Positions 1 to 10,122 of a DNA stretch of 64,000 nucleotides are shown here, in pieces. A program made the position numbers and the translations under genes. The stretch comes from Thalassotalea piscium. GTDB taxonomy: Bacteria; Pseudomonadota; Gammaproteobacteria; Enterobacterales; Alteromonadaceae. The stretch covers positions 1,550,001 to 1,614,000 of the forward strand of contig NZ_AP027362.1 in NCBI RefSeq assembly GCF_030295935.1. The letters run 5' to 3'. The stretch's first letter is position 1, and the number at the start of each line of letters is the position of its first letter. A model generated the notes under the pieces. The model ran no database searches, was not told where the DNA came from, and saw only the letters and a program-made list of their open reading frames with translations.

Positions 1-338
1 GAGAAGTAAAAGACCCTCGTTTAGGCATGGTAACGGTATCTGCAGTCGAGATCACTCGTGATCTTGCTTATGCTAAAATTTTTGTTACTTTCTTTACTTT
101 AGAAGGGCAAAATATTGATGAATCAATAACTATTTTAAATGAAGCTGCTGGTTTTATTCGTACATTACTGGCTAAGCGTATTAAAGCGCGGATTATGCCT
201 GAGCTAAGATTTATTTATGATCAGTCTATGGTTGAAGGTGTACGAATGTCGACATTGGTTGATCAAGCTGTGGCTGAAGATGAACGCCGCTCAGGTAGCG
301 TAGAGTCTAAAGATGAAAACGATACAAAGGACGATTAA
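1..338 (+). CDS. rbfA: Ribosome-binding factor A, 5' end outside window
   Basis: RbfA binds the 30S subunit and helps mature the 16S rRNA 5' end; it is needed for growth in the cold. The frame is open from base 3 and reads EVKDPRLGMVTVSAVEITRD, a typical RbfA core, so only the first few dozen residues are missing. The KH-like fold region continues through the family-typical RTLLAKRIKARIMPELRF segment, and the protein ends in an acidic tail. The stop lies 3 bp before truB, so the two are cotranscribed, as in the usual nusA-infB-rbfA-truB-rpsO-pnp order. The M at base 27 is internal and not the true start. Confidence 0.95.
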   Translation, partial: EVKDPRLGMVTVSAVEITRDLAYAKIFVTFFTLEGQNIDESITILNEAAGFIRTLLAKRIKARIMPELRFIYDQSMVEGVRMSTLVDQAVAEDERRSGSVESKDENDTKDD

Positions 339-341
339 TTA

Positions 342-1298
342 ATGGCTAAACGAAGAAAAGGCCGTCCGATCAATGGTGTGCTATTACTCGATAAGCCTTA
401 TGAAATGTCCTCAAATCATGCATTACAGCAGGCAAAACGTATTTACTTTGCGCAAAAAGCAGGGCATACAGGCGCTTTAGACCCTTTAGCAACTGGAATG
501 TTACCGATATGTTTTGGTGAGGGAACTAAGTTTTCACAGTTTTTATTAGATACTGATAAAACCTATCAAGTTACTGCAAAGCTTGGTATTCGCACAACTA
601 CAAGTGATGCTGATGGTGAGGTTGTCAGTGAAAAAACTGTAGATGTGTCAGAACAACAGTTAAATAATGCATTAGAGACTTTTCGCGGTACAAGTAAACA
701 AATCCCTTCAATGTATTCAGCTTTAAAATATCAAGGGCAACCTTTATATAAGTATGCACGAGAAGGTATTGAAGTCCCGCGTGAATCGCGTGATATTACA
801 GTGTTTAGACTTGATCTACTCCGCTTTGAAGGGGATGAAGTTGATTTAGATATTCATGTCTCTAAAGGTACTTACATTCGTACCATTATTGATGACTTAG
901 GTGAATTGCTAGGCTGTGGAGCACATGTTGCTCATTTGCGTCGAAGTGCAGTAGGTAATTATCCGACTGACAAAATGGTGACAATGGCACAACTAGAAAA
1001 GTTATTAGAACAAGCGAAAGCTGATGAAATAGCACCGTCAGTATTACTCGACCCGCTCTTATTACCAATGAACACAGCAGTAGATGGATTACCTGCAGTT
1101 TATATTGATGATATGTCAGCTAACTTTTTACGCCATGGTAACCCTGTACAAGCTTCTGGGGCACCAGCTGACGGCTTGGTACAAGTATATGTTACAGATA
1201 GCCAAAATGCTGAAGAGCACGAGTTTATTGGTGTTGGAGTAATAGATAATGACGGTTTAGTAGCACCCAAAAGAATAACCGTAGTAGAAGCTTTATAG
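342..1298 (+). CDS. truB: tRNA pseudouridine(55) synthase
   Basis: TruB converts U55 to pseudouridine in the T-loop of elongator tRNAs and also acts as a tRNA chaperone. The catalytic motif GALDPLATG is at about residues 44-52, with Asp47 as nucleophile. The N-terminal NGVLLLDKP motif and the [14 protein letters not shown] motif (about 178-191) are also present. The length of 318 aa is normal for the family. It starts 3 bp after rbfA and is followed 147 bp later by rpsO, as in other gammaproteobacteria. Confidence 0.97.
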   Translation: MAKRRKGRPINGVLLLDKPYEMSSNHALQQAKRIYFAQKAGHTGALDPLATGMLPICFGEGTKFSQFLLDTDKTYQVTAKLGIRTTTSDADGEVVSEKTVDVSEQQLNNALETFRGTSKQIPSMYSALKYQGQPLYKYAREGIEVPRESRDITVFRLDLLRFEGDEVDLDIHVSKGTYIRTIIDDLGELLGCGAHVAHLRRSAVGNYPTDKMVTMAQLEKLLEQAKADEIAPSVLLDPLLLPMNTAVDGLPAVYIDDMSANFLRHGNPVQASGAPADGLVQVYVTDSQNAEEHEFIGVGVIDNDGLVAPKRITVVEAL

Positions 1299-1445
1299 GC
1301 GCTAATGTTATAATTGATAAAAGAGTTGCTTTGGCTATTTATACTGGTAGAATACGCGCTCTTCATTATCTTGCTGAATTAGTGTTTGGCTTGATAATAA
1401 TTTTTATACCTTCGGGTATTACTATTTAAACACTAAGGATTTATT

Positions 1446-1715
1446 ATGTCTTTAAACGCCGCTGAAAAAGCTGCTATCGTTGCTGAATATGCACAAAGTG
1501 AAGGTGATACAGGTTCACCAGAAGTACAAGTTGCTTTGTTAACTACACAAATCAACCACTTACAAGGTCACTTTAAAGCGCACATCCATGACCATCATTC
1601 ACGTCGTGGTTTATTACGTATGGTAAGCCAACGTCGTAAATTACTTGATTACTTAAAAGGCAAAAACGTTGAACGTTACACGTCTTTAATTGGTAAATTA
1701 GGTTTACGTCGTTAA
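1446..1715 (+). CDS. rpsO: 30S ribosomal protein S15
   Basis: S15 is a primary 16S rRNA binding protein of the 30S platform. The 89-aa length and the motifs [21 protein letters not shown] and RRKLLDYL are family-typical. A Shine-Dalgarno sequence (AAGGAT) precedes the ATG. A strong Rho-independent terminator follows at 1737-1765, before the pnp leader. This is the classic rpsO-pnp arrangement, in which rpsO is both read through into pnp and terminated separately. Confidence 0.98.
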   Translation: MSLNAAEKAAIVAEYAQSEGDTGSPEVQVALLTTQINHLQGHFKAHIHDHHSRRGLLRMVSQRRKLLDYLKGKNVERYTSLIGKLGLRR

Positions 1716-1736
1716 TTTCGACACAAACAGAATCAT

Positions 1737-1765
1737 TAAAAGGAGCCTATAGGCTCCTTTTTTCT
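1737..1765 (+). terminator. Rho-independent terminator of rpsO
   Basis: The hairpin aaaggagcc-tata-ggctccttt is followed by a T-run, 20-25 bp after the rpsO stop codon. Confidence 0.93.
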
Positions 1766-1891
1766 TTTAATACCCTTATAAAACTTAAAAACAAGCAATT
1801 TTACTTAATCTAACTGGCAAAAAGTGGCTAGGTAAGTATAATATGCCTGCGATTTTCAAATCGTATAAATTTTAATTGTAAATAATCCGAA

Positions 1892-1949
1892 CTGTATAAT
1901 TATCTGTTGTTCTCAAGGGTTTACGTTGAGTCAATAAATAATTGTACAG
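1892..1949 (+). promoter_or_regulatory. pnp leader long hairpin, candidate RNase III site
   Basis: In the pnp 5' leader the arm CTGTATAATTAT (1892-1903) pairs with ATAATTGTACAG (1938-1949), with one U-G pair, and an inner stem CTCAA/TTGAG lies between them. In E. coli a long leader stem-loop of pnp is cut by RNase III and the product is degraded by PNPase itself (autoregulation). The position about 34-91 nt before the start codon fits that role. The function here is inferred from position and shape only. Confidence 0.45.
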
Positions 1950-1982
1950 ATTGGATACATCCGAAAAAATAAGGAACAATTT

Positions 1983-4112
1983 ATGTTCAATACTGTTACA
2001 AAAACATTTGAGTTTGGTCAACATACCGTAACCCTAGAAACGGGTGCTATCGCTCGTCAAGCAACGTGTGCTGTTATGGCAAGCATGGACGATACTAGCG
2101 TATTAGTTTCTGTTGTTGGTAAAAAAGAAGCAAAAGAAGGGCAAGACTTTTTCCCTTTAACGGTAAATTATCAAGAGCGTACTTATGCAGCAGGTAAAAT
2201 TCCTGGTGGTTTCTTCAAGCGTGAAGGTCGACCTTCAGAAGAAGAAACATTAATTGCACGATTAATTGACCGTCCAATACGTCCATTATTCCCTGAAGGA
2301 TTTACAAACGAAGTTCAAGTAATTATCACTGTAGTGTCAGCTAACCCAGAAATTGCACCTGATATTATTTCATTATTAGGTACTTCTGCTGCTTTAGCTA
2401 TTTCAGGTATGCCATTTAGTGGTCCTGTTGGTGCAGCGCGTGTTGGTTATACTGACGGTAAATACCTACTTAACCCATTACAATCTGAGTTAGCAACTTC
2501 ACAATTAGACTTAGTAGTTTCGGGTACTGACTCTGCAGTATTAATGGTTGAGTCTGAAGCCGATGTATTATCTGAAGAAGTAATGCTTGGTGCGGTTGTA
2601 TATGGTCATGAGCAAATGCAAACAGCTATCACAGCGATTAAAGAAATGGCTGCAGAAGTTAACAATCCGAAGTGGGATTGGGAAGCGCCTGTTAAAAATG
2701 CTGATTTAGTTGCTAAAATTGCTGAACTTTCAGAAGCACAAGTTAACGAAGCTTATCAAATAACTGAAAAGGCTGTTCGTTATGAAAAAATTGCAGAAAT
2801 ACGTAATGCTGTAATTGAGCAATTACTTGCTGACGATGCAGAGTTAAATGTTCAAGAAGCAAAAGACTTATTTCATGATTTAGAAAAAACTGTAGTACGC
2901 GGGCGTATAACTCAAGGTTCTCCACGTATTGATGGTCGCGATCCTGAAATGATCCGTGCATTAGATGTAATGACAGGTGTATTACCTAGAACTCATGGTT
3001 CAGCTGTATTTACTCGTGGCGAAACACAAGCATTAGTTACCGCTACTTTAGGTACACAGCGCGACGCACAACGTTTAGACACCATTATGGGTGAAAAAAC
3101 TGATAACTTTATGTTGCATTATAACTTTCCTCCATATTGTGTGGGTGAAACTGGCTTTGTTGGATCGCCTAAACGTCGTGAAATCGGCCATGGCCGTTTA
3201 GCAAAACGTGGCATGTTAGCTGTAATGCCTTCTGCAGATGAATTTCCTTATGCTATTCGTGTTGTATCTGAAATTACAGAATCGAATGGTTCGTCGTCAA
3301 TGGCTTCGGTTTGTGGTACTTCGTTAGCATTAATGGATGCAGGTGTACCAATTAAAGCATCTGTTGCTGGTATCGCTATGGGTCTAGTAAAAGAAGGTGA
3401 AAACTTTGTTGTACTTTCAGATATTTTAGGCGATGAAGATCACTTAGGTGATATGGACTTTAAAGTTGCTGGTACAACTGAAGGTATTACTGCACTTCAA
3501 ATGGATATCAAAATTGAAGGTATTACTCAAGAAATTATGCAAATTGCTTTAAATCAAGCAAGAGCTGCTCGTACACATATCTTAAGTGTAATGGATGAAG
3601 CAATAAAGGGACACCGTGACGATATCTCAGAATTTGCTCCACGCATTCATACCATGAAAGTAAGTGTTGATAAAATTCGTGACATTATCGGTAAAGGCGG
3701 CGCAACAATTCGTCAACTTACTGAAGAAACAGGCACAACCATAGAAATTGAAGACGATGGTACGGTAAAAATTGCAGCGACAGATGGCGAGCAAGCTAAA
3801 GATGCAATTGCTCGAATTACTGCATTAACTGCTGAGATTGAAGTTGGCACTGTGTATACAGGTAAAGTAGTACGTATCGTAGACTTTGGTGCTTTTGTAA
3901 ATGTACTTCCAGGAAAGGATGGTTTAGTTCATATTTCTCAAATCTCAGAAGAGCGTGTTAACGCAGTAACTGACGTACTTACTGAAGGCCAAGAAGTAAC
4001 TGTTAAAGTACTTGAAGTTGACCGTCAAGGGCGTGTTCGTTTAAGTATGAAAGAAGCTGCTGAAAAACAAGCAACTGAAGCGGCTACTCCTGCAGAAGAT
4101 GCTGCAGAATAA
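1983..4112 (+). CDS. pnp: Polyribonucleotide nucleotidyltransferase (PNPase)
   Basis: PNPase is a phosphorolytic 3'-5' exoribonuclease and a degradosome component; it supports cold growth. The two RNase PH-like domains are visible (first about 10-220, second about 310-540), separated by the helical domain. They are followed by a KH domain ([15 protein letters not shown], about 560-615) and an S1 domain ([18 protein letters not shown], about 620-690). The 709-aa length matches the family. An AAGGAACA Shine-Dalgarno lies just before ATG 1983. A terminator follows directly. Confidence 0.98.
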   Translation: MFNTVTKTFEFGQHTVTLETGAIARQATCAVMASMDDTSVLVSVVGKKEAKEGQDFFPLTVNYQERTYAAGKIPGGFFKREGRPSEEETLIARLIDRPIRPLFPEGFTNEVQVIITVVSANPEIAPDIISLLGTSAALAISGMPFSGPVGAARVGYTDGKYLLNPLQSELATSQLDLVVSGTDSAVLMVESEADVLSEEVMLGAVVYGHEQMQTAITAIKEMAAEVNNPKWDWEAPVKNADLVAKIAELSEAQVNEAYQITEKAVRYEKIAEIRNAVIEQLLADDAELNVQEAKDLFHDLEKTVVRGRITQGSPRIDGRDPEMIRALDVMTGVLPRTHGSAVFTRGETQALVTATLGTQRDAQRLDTIMGEKTDNFMLHYNFPPYCVGETGFVGSPKRREIGHGRLAKRGMLAVMPSADEFPYAIRVVSEITESNGSSSMASVCGTSLALMDAGVPIKASVAGIAMGLVKEGENFVVLSDILGDEDHLGDMDFKVAGTTEGITALQMDIKIEGITQEIMQIALNQARAARTHILSVMDEAIKGHRDDISEFAPRIHTMKVSVDKIRDIIGKGGATIRQLTEETGTTIEIEDDGTVKIAATDGEQAKDAIARITALTAEIEVGTVYTGKVVRIVDFGAFVNVLPGKDGLVHISQISEERVNAVTDVLTEGQEVTVKVLEVDRQGRVRLSMKEAAEKQATEAATPAEDAAE

Positions 4113-4146
4113 ATTTATTCAATAATAAAACAATTTTGTTTTAATA

Positions 4147-4172
4147 AAAGGAGCTTCACAGCTCCTTTTGTA
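4147..4172 (+). terminator. Rho-independent terminator of pnp
   Basis: The hairpin aaaaggagct-tcac-agctcctttt lies 35 bp after the pnp stop. Confidence 0.9.
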
Positions 4173-4511
4173 TTGATATTAACTTTGTATTCAGAAAAAA
4201 TTAAAACTTTAGAAGCCAGGTATAATTGTTAAAAAAACATCTGCTTTCGGTGAAGTTACTTTCTTTTGCTAGCTTAAATTAATAAACATACACTCAGATA
4301 GTTTAACTGATTAAATAACGTTATTTAAGTCGTTTAGCTTTTTCTAAATAATGTGATAAAGATTGTGTTTGGAATCAATTTAACGACATTGCTTTCACAA
4401 CTTGTTACTAAAAAATTGGGTTAAGATTAAATTGGTTCGTTACTCGCCTTTTTATTGTCCGTCGTTTGGGTATATAATCGAGTTAAGTAGGTTAAAAGGT
4501 CAGAGCATTTA
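4173..4511. other. Intergenic region between pnp and nlpI
   Basis: This is an AT-rich stretch of about 340 bp. I found no ORF with a Shine-Dalgarno sequence, no tRNA and no clear repeat. It presumably carries the nlpI promoter; no convincing -35/-10 pair was identified. Confidence 0.5.
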
Positions 4512-5396
4512 GTGAAATTATATTATCGTGTATTAATTCTTGGGCTTCTATTATCAAGTCAAGCGTGTTCATCATTATCACAAGAACGAAGTGTTTCAGG
4601 TCAACTGGTTATTGCTGAGCCTGTAGAAATTAATTATAAGAGTGAAATCGCATTAGCGCGCATGTCTGAAGTAATTCAACGTGCAGAAATAACTGACGAT
4701 CAACGAGCTCAGCTCTTCTATGATCGTGGCGTTATTTATGACAGCGTTGGCCTGCGCTCTTTGGCGCGTTTAGACTTTAATCGTGCGTTGCGATTAAAAC
4801 CAGATCTAGTCGAGGCTTATAACTTTTTAGGCATTCACTTTACCCAATTACAAGAATATACCCAAGCTTATGATTCGTTAGATTCAGCCATCGAATTAAA
4901 CGCTGAACATGAATTTGCATACTTAAATCGTGGTATTGCACTTTACTACGGTGGACGACCAAGTTTAGCGGTAGAAGACTTAAAGGCGTTCCATAGTAAT
5001 AGATTAGATGATCCTTATCGAGTGTTATGGTTATATTTGGCTGAACGCGAAATATCTACTGAGCAAGCATTAGCTAATTTACACAAGCGAGCCGAAAACA
5101 TTGAAGATAGAGTTTGGGCGAAAGAGATTATTAACCTTTATTTAGGTAATATATCGCAAAAACGCTTTATGACTAACTTAGTTAAAGGTGTAAATACTAA
5201 TAAAGATTTAAGTGATCGCTTATGTGAAGCGTATTTTTATCTCGGCAAAATTAATCAAATAAACGGTAACGTACATGATGCAGCAAATTTCTTTAAATTA
5301 GCATTAAGCACTAATGTTTTTGAATTTGTAGAGCACAGGTATGCCAAACTAGAACTTGATTTATTGAGAGAAAGCTCAGCAAATAAAGTATTATAG
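4512..5396 (+). CDS. nlpI: Lipoprotein NlpI, TPR adaptor
   Basis: NlpI is an outer-membrane lipoprotein with TPR repeats that in E. coli scaffolds peptidoglycan hydrolases and the Prc protease. The N-terminal signal ends in a lipobox with Cys19 (LLSSQAC). TPR-like helices run from about residue 60 to 175, for example AYNFLGIHFTQLQEYTQAYDS. The length of 294 aa is the same as the E. coli protein. It starts with GTG. The position just downstream of pnp is the conserved enterobacterial and Alteromonadales location. Confidence 0.93.
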   Translation: MKLYYRVLILGLLLSSQACSSLSQERSVSGQLVIAEPVEINYKSEIALARMSEVIQRAEITDDQRAQLFYDRGVIYDSVGLRSLARLDFNRALRLKPDLVEAYNFLGIHFTQLQEYTQAYDSLDSAIELNAEHEFAYLNRGIALYYGGRPSLAVEDLKAFHSNRLDDPYRVLWLYLAEREISTEQALANLHKRAENIEDRVWAKEIINLYLGNISQKRFMTNLVKGVNTNKDLSDRLCEAYFYLGKINQINGNVHDAANFFKLALSTNVFEFVEHRYAKLELDLLRESSANKVL

Positions 5397-5414
5397 TGAT
5401 TGTTGACTTCGGTG

Positions 5415-6821
5415 ATGAAGAAAGTTTCGCTAGTGGCATGCTTAGTAATAGGGCTTGTTACTATCTGTGTATTTTTTTACTTACCTTTAATTCATTGGGC
5501 TTTAGACCGTCAACTCATTTCTACTGAAAACCTTAGTGTTTTAGCAAAACTGGATAAAAAAAATTACTATTTAACTCAATATCATTATAGTGAGATAGGT
5601 GACGATAACTGGCGTAAATCAAGTAGATATTTATCTGAATATGATGGTGATGTTGCTTACTCACTAGCTAACTATTACCGGTCTTTAAAAAAAGTTGACC
5701 ATGCAATATTTCGCTACCAACAAGCTTTTGAGCTAGGTAATTTAAATGCAGCTCAGCCTTTAGCTAATTACTACCTTAAGCAAAAACAATGGTCTAAATC
5801 ATTAGCAATTGCTAAAACGCAAACTCAACATTTTTGGGCCCAAGCACTTATCGTAAATATTGCAATCAGCCAAGGAAGTTTGTCAGAAATAACGAGTATT
5901 AAAAATCAAATACAACAAACTGAACAAGGTAGAGCGTTGTTTAGTACTTTACAAAAGTATCAAGTATTCAAGCCAAAGTTACCATCTAATATTGACTCGA
6001 AAAGCGACTGCTTAAGCTTACAGCTTTTTGCTACTACCCTTAACGATTTAAACCATGCTTCAGACTTAATATCTCAAATTAGTAAAACCGATGTGGGTCA
6101 GTACTTTTGCTTTCCAACACCTCGATATATTACCCAAAGTGAACTAGTGTGTCAGCATGCAGCAGATCAGGCTATCACATGCAATGAGGCAATATGGCAT
6201 CAATATATTGGAAGTATTAATAGTCAATATTTAGGCGTGTTAGTACCAAAGGGCGGTGCAAATGTTCATTCTGGTATTGTATATTTAGACAGAAATGATG
6301 ATGTTGATGTATTTAAGCATGAGTTGCTGCACCTTTTAGGGTTTGTTGATGAATATCCTCTCCCCAAAGACCATCCGTTTTGTCATAGTACACAAGCGAG
6401 TTCACATAATGTTGTGGTATTAGACAAGGCTCATCAGGGAGAAAGAAATCAAATCAGAACGAAAGTCTTAGAAAACGTACCTTGGGCAAAAATGATCAAA
6501 TCGACAACACCCATTCTTCAAAAAAATACCACTGGTTGGCAAATTGGAACACCTCGTGAGCATGCGGGTGAAGTAGGGTTGTTCTTTGTTAATACTTGTC
6601 AAACCGACACGTTAATCTCAGTTAAACCTATAGCGAATGCTACAGCACTAACATATTTCGAGCTGCCATTACCTCCAGAATATAAAGCATTACTTTCAAG
6701 TAGCGTTCGTAAATACCTTATGCCAAGCTTTCATTATAACATCAGCGCAGCATTAGATGATAAGGGCGACCATATTGGTGCCCAAACGTGGCGAAGTGAG
6801 GCTGTAAAATTTCATAATTAA
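5415..6821 (+). CDS. Membrane-anchored TPR/Sel1-like protein with HExxH metalloprotease motif
   Basis: I do not recognise a named gene. After ATG 5415 there is one hydrophobic N-terminal segment (about 5-25, signal anchor). Next come Sel1/TPR-like helices (about 80-130: SLANYYRSLKKVDHAIFRYQ, QPLANYYLKQKQWSKSL). The C-terminal half holds HELLH at residues 302-306, followed by GFVDEY at 309-314. HExxH is a zinc-protease signature, and the pattern HExxH-x-x-G-x-x-DEY recalls M64-type metallopeptidases; that link is inference. It begins 18 bp after nlpI (or 3 bp using an upstream TTG), so it is probably cotranscribed with it. A secreted or periplasmic protease partner of NlpI is an attractive but untested idea. 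Confidence 0.75.
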   Translation: MKKVSLVACLVIGLVTICVFFYLPLIHWALDRQLISTENLSVLAKLDKKNYYLTQYHYSEIGDDNWRKSSRYLSEYDGDVAYSLANYYRSLKKVDHAIFRYQQAFELGNLNAAQPLANYYLKQKQWSKSLAIAKTQTQHFWAQALIVNIAISQGSLSEITSIKNQIQQTEQGRALFSTLQKYQVFKPKLPSNIDSKSDCLSLQLFATTLNDLNHASDLISQISKTDVGQYFCFPTPRYITQSELVCQHAADQAITCNEAIWHQYIGSINSQYLGVLVPKGGANVHSGIVYLDRNDDVDVFKHELLHLLGFVDEYPLPKDHPFCHSTQASSHNVVVLDKAHQGERNQIRTKVLENVPWAKMIKSTTPILQKNTTGWQIGTPREHAGEVGLFFVNTCQTDTLISVKPIANATALTYFELPLPPEYKALLSSSVRKYLMPSFHYNISAALDDKGDHIGAQTWRSEAVKFHN

Positions 6822-6832
6822 ACCAACAGGCT

Positions 6833-7060
6833 TTACACTGGGTTTTCTACTTTTTGTGTAGCTTTTTCTTTTTCACTAGCATACTGTTTATCGTATTTAC
6901 ATGAAACGTATGTGGAGTGCTGTTCTTGTGTGTTTTGCCTTACTTCGGCTATAGGCCACATTCCTTCCACGTGTGACGATTTTTCGGTTACCGAGGGTGA
7001 TAATTTTTTTTGTTTAGTGGCTAAATACCATGAAAATAATGTCATTATTATATCTCGCAT
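6833..7060 (-). CDS. Possible small hypothetical protein
   Basis: This ORF of 75 codons is strongly polar after a short hydrophobic start (residues 4-14). Its K/E/S/Q-rich composition looks protein-like, and it fills most of the gap between two plus-strand genes. There is no clear Shine-Dalgarno before the first ATG and no family is recognised. The opposing 63-codon ORF at 6912-7103 is Cys/Ile-rich and looks like its shadow. It may be noncoding. Confidence 0.3.
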   Translation of the reverse strand: MRDIIMTLFSWYLATKQKKLSPSVTEKSSHVEGMWPIAEVRQNTQEQHSTYVSCKYDKQYASEKEKATQKVENPV

Positions 7061-7204
7061 TGTACTTTATATAGTTATAGTAGAATTTGAACAAAAGACC
7101 TAATATTTGCAGCGGAATTGGCCAAATAATTTAATCTATGTTTCAGGGGATATGTTACGTTATAATGATGACAATAATATTATGTTTACTTGTCAATTAC
7201 CTAC

Positions 7205-8845
7205 ATGAAAAACTTTGAAATAAAGCAATTTAGACAGCAATTCCCTATATTAAAGACAAATGTAAACCACCACCCGCTTATCTATTTAGATAATGGCGCT
7301 ACTACACAAAAACCTCAATGTGTAATTAATGAACAAAATGATGTTTATTGCCTTAGTAATGCAAATGTTCATCGAGCATCATATCAATTAGCTGCTGAGG
7401 CAACGGCTAAATTTGAACAGGCACGTATTACTGTTCAACAATTTATTAATGCCAGCAAATCAAGTGAAATAATTTGGACAAAAAGTTGTACCGAAAGTAT
7501 CAATTTAGTGGCGCATTCTTGGGGGAGTAATCAATTAAACAAGGGCGATGTTATCGTGCTAAGTTATGGTGAGCATCATGCAAACATAGTACCTTGGCAA
7601 ATCGTTGCTGAAAAAACTGGTGCAGTGATCAAAGTTCTACCATTGAATAAACAAGGCACAATTGCAATTGAGTCGCTGGTAGATATTATCTGTGAAAAAA
7701 CTAAAATAGTATGTGTAAGCCATATTTCAAACGTTATTGGTAAAATTAACCCTATAAATAAAATCATTGCTAGGGCCAAGTCTGTTGGTGCATTAACATT
7801 AATTGATGGTGCGCAAGCTGTTGCAAACATTAGTGTTGATGTGCAAGCACTAGACTGCGACTTTTATGTTTTTTCTGCCCATAAAATGTATGGACCCACT
7901 GGGGTGGGTGTACTGTTTGGAAAAGCGCACTTACTTGATAGTATGCCTCCATATCAGGCTGGTGGTGAAATGATTGAACATGTAAGTTTTTCTGGGACGA
8001 GTTATCAGCCGTTGCCATTTAAATTTGAAGCAGGCACACCAAATATTAGTGGTGTAATTGCTTTTTCAAGAGCCATTGAGTTTATCAACGAGTATCAGTT
8101 AACAAATACCCATGAGTATAAAAAAACGTTATTAAATTATGCTTTCGAGCGTTTAAGCTCAGTACCAACACTCAAGTTTATTGTTGAAGGTAAGCCAGAT
8201 ATTGCACTTTTTAGTTTTACCTTAGCCGAAAACTTGCAAGATGTAGCAAGTCAGTTAGATTTGTTTGGCATTTCAGTTAGAGTAGGGCGGCACTGTGCCA
8301 TGCCATTATTTGAGTTCTTAAATATTAATGGCTGTATTCGCCTCTCTTTAGCCCCATATAATACATTATCTGAAGTAGATGTTGTCGTTGATAAACTTAC
8401 TTACTTAAGCAATATAAAAGACAGTGCTGTTAAACAGGCACAAGATAACGCTGGTGTTCAAGAAATAATAAGTACATTTCGTCAATTAAAAGGTTGGGAC
8501 ACAAAGCACCGTGAACTAATGTTACTCGGTAAAAAATTACCACGAATGCCTAAATCAAAGCGAAGTGACAGCACGCTAATACAAGGTTGCGAAAGTGCTG
8601 CTTGGTTAACGTATTCAAAAGATATTAATCATTTATATTATTTTCAAACTGATAGCGATGCTAAAATTATAAGGGGGTTGTTAGCGGTTGTACTTTTAGC
8701 TTTTAATGGGAAGTCAGCAGCAGAAATTCTAAATTTTGATATAAACAATTATTTTAGCCAGTTAGGACTATTAAAACATTTAAGCCCTTCAAGAGGTAAT
8801 GGTCTGTTGGCAATAGTGGACAAAATTAAGTCAATTGTAAGCTAG
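7205..8845 (+). CDS. csdA: Cysteine desulfurase CsdA fused to SufE-like acceptor CsdE
   Basis: The N-terminal part (about 1-400) is a PLP-dependent class V cysteine desulfurase: PLP lysine in SAHKMYGPTG (Lys227) and catalytic Cys364 in VGRHCAMP. The C-terminal part (about 415-546) is a SufE/CsdE sulfur acceptor: FRQLKGWDTKHRELMLLGK, then IQGCESAAW with Cys462 aligned to the SufE acceptor cysteine. In E. coli these are two adjacent proteins, CsdA and CsdE, which hand persulfide sulfur on and work with CsdL/TcdA. Here they form one chain, with the tcdA homologue convergent next door. ATG 7205 is chosen over the TTG 15 bp upstream; neither has a good Shine-Dalgarno. Confidence 0.9.
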   Translation: MKNFEIKQFRQQFPILKTNVNHHPLIYLDNGATTQKPQCVINEQNDVYCLSNANVHRASYQLAAEATAKFEQARITVQQFINASKSSEIIWTKSCTESINLVAHSWGSNQLNKGDVIVLSYGEHHANIVPWQIVAEKTGAVIKVLPLNKQGTIAIESLVDIICEKTKIVCVSHISNVIGKINPINKIIARAKSVGALTLIDGAQAVANISVDVQALDCDFYVFSAHKMYGPTGVGVLFGKAHLLDSMPPYQAGGEMIEHVSFSGTSYQPLPFKFEAGTPNISGVIAFSRAIEFINEYQLTNTHEYKKTLLNYAFERLSSVPTLKFIVEGKPDIALFSFTLAENLQDVASQLDLFGISVRVGRHCAMPLFEFLNINGCIRLSLAPYNTLSEVDVVVDKLTYLSNIKDSAVKQAQDNAGVQEIISTFRQLKGWDTKHRELMLLGKKLPRMPKSKRSDSTLIQGCESAAWLTYSKDINHLYYFQTDSDAKIIRGLLAVVLLAFNGKSAAEILNFDINNYFSQLGLLKHLSPSRGNGLLAIVDKIKSIVS

Positions 8846-8855
8846 CGTACCAATT

Positions 8856-9644
8856 TTATACTGAGAGTGCTTTTTTTAAGTATTTTTTTATACTTGCACC
8901 TACAGCAAAAAAGGCAAAACTAGCAGTAACATGTGTTGCAGCGCCAAACCCGTTATTACAATCAAGGCGTAAGGCACCTTCTTGCTGCTGTTTGCTATGG
9001 CAAACATTTCCTTTACTGTCTGGATACATTAACTGCTCTGTTGAAAAAACGGCATCTATAGCAAACTTACGTTTAATATTGCGGCTAAAGTTAAAGTCGC
9101 GCCTTAGCTGGTTACGTACTTTAGCTAATAATGGGTCTTGGTAAGTTTTACTTAGATCAGTAACTTGAATTTGACTTGGATCTGTTTGGCCACCGGCCCC
9201 GCCTATCGTCATAACCGCAATTTTTTGCCTTTTGCAGTGCGCTATTAGGGCAGTTTTTACATTAACTGAGTCTATTGCGTCTATTACATAGTCAAATGTT
9301 TGATCAATAGTTTCAGTTAAGTTTTCAAGGGTAATAAAGTCTTCAATACAAGTAACTTGGCAGTCGGGATTAATCTCATATATACGCTCAGCCATTACCT
9401 CAACTTTACTTTGACCTATAGTTGAGTTCAATGCGTGAATTTGACGGTTAATGTTGGTGATACAAATGTCATCAAGATCGATTAAAGTTAACTTACCAAC
9501 ACCTGTTCTAGCGAGTGCCTCAGCAACCCAAGAACCTACGCCACCAATGCCAATCACACAAAAATGCGCTTGTTGTAGTTTTTCTACAGCATTAACCCCA
9601 TATAAACGAATTATACCGCCAAATCTTTCTTGATACTTAGACAT
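8856..9644 (-). CDS. tcdA: tRNA threonylcarbamoyladenosine dehydratase
   Basis: TcdA (CsdL, YgdL) is an E1-like ATP-dependent enzyme that cyclises t6A37 of ANN-decoding tRNAs to ct6A. The ThiF/MoeB fold shows the nucleotide-binding motif GIGGVGSWVAEALARTGVG (near residue 30), followed by LIDLDDICITNINRQ. It starts at MSKYQERFGG (ATG 9644); the longer TTG-initiated form adds 11 unlikely residues. It ends 10 bp from the csdA-csdE stop in convergent orientation. This keeps the csdA-csdE-csdL neighbourhood known from E. coli. Confidence 0.93.
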   Translation of the reverse strand: MSKYQERFGGIIRLYGVNAVEKLQQAHFCVIGIGGVGSWVAEALARTGVGKLTLIDLDDICITNINRQIHALNSTIGQSKVEVMAERIYEINPDCQVTCIEDFITLENLTETIDQTFDYVIDAIDSVNVKTALIAHCKRQKIAVMTIGGAGGQTDPSQIQVTDLSKTYQDPLLAKVRNQLRRDFNFSRNIKRKFAIDAVFSTEQLMYPDSKGNVCHSKQQQEGALRLDCNNGFGAATHVTASFAFFAVGASIKKYLKKALSV

Positions 9645-10103
9645 AAACCCATAACATACTAAAAAAGTTGAGCGCAATTATATCAAAACGAAGCTATTTG
9701 ACACCACAATTATCATTTTAATCCCTTACTCAAAATTTTTTAGAGAAAAAATTGAGTTAAATGACTAATAATTACATACAGTGTAAATATTTTGTTAAAT
9801 AAATGTTTTTATAATGTTTGTATTATCGTGTTGTGTTTTTTATTTGTTTTATAACAAAGTAACAATCTGTATAAATATTCACTTTTTGATAAATAAAATT
9901 AGCATTTATTCAGTAATTATTGTCTTTATAAAATACAGAATGTATGCTTTTTGTGCTTGATAATGAGAGAAGATTAGGAGTGATGATCTACGCTAAACCT
10001 TTTTAAACTAATTCTTTGACTGCTTTAACTGCGTATAAAGTAGAACATTTAATTAATGCACTTGAAATAGTATGGGAATTAACGTTGAGGTAATAAAAAG
10101 GCC
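9645..10103. other. AT-rich intergenic region with a decayed repeat
   Basis: No gene is seen. The segment 10014-10070 (tttgactgctttaactgcgta... to aattaatgca) is a degenerate right half of the palindromic repeat family that is intact at 32438 and 41112. The last part (10096-10111) is the distal arm of the gltA terminator, cut by the IS element. Confidence 0.5.
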
Positions 10104-10122
10104 GCTGACGCCTGTCTCTTGA

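Noticed and set aside
6912-7103. 63-codon plus-strand ORF
   Set aside because: It is Cys/Ile-rich with no Shine-Dalgarno and overlaps an opposite-strand ORF of better composition. It is treated as a shadow.
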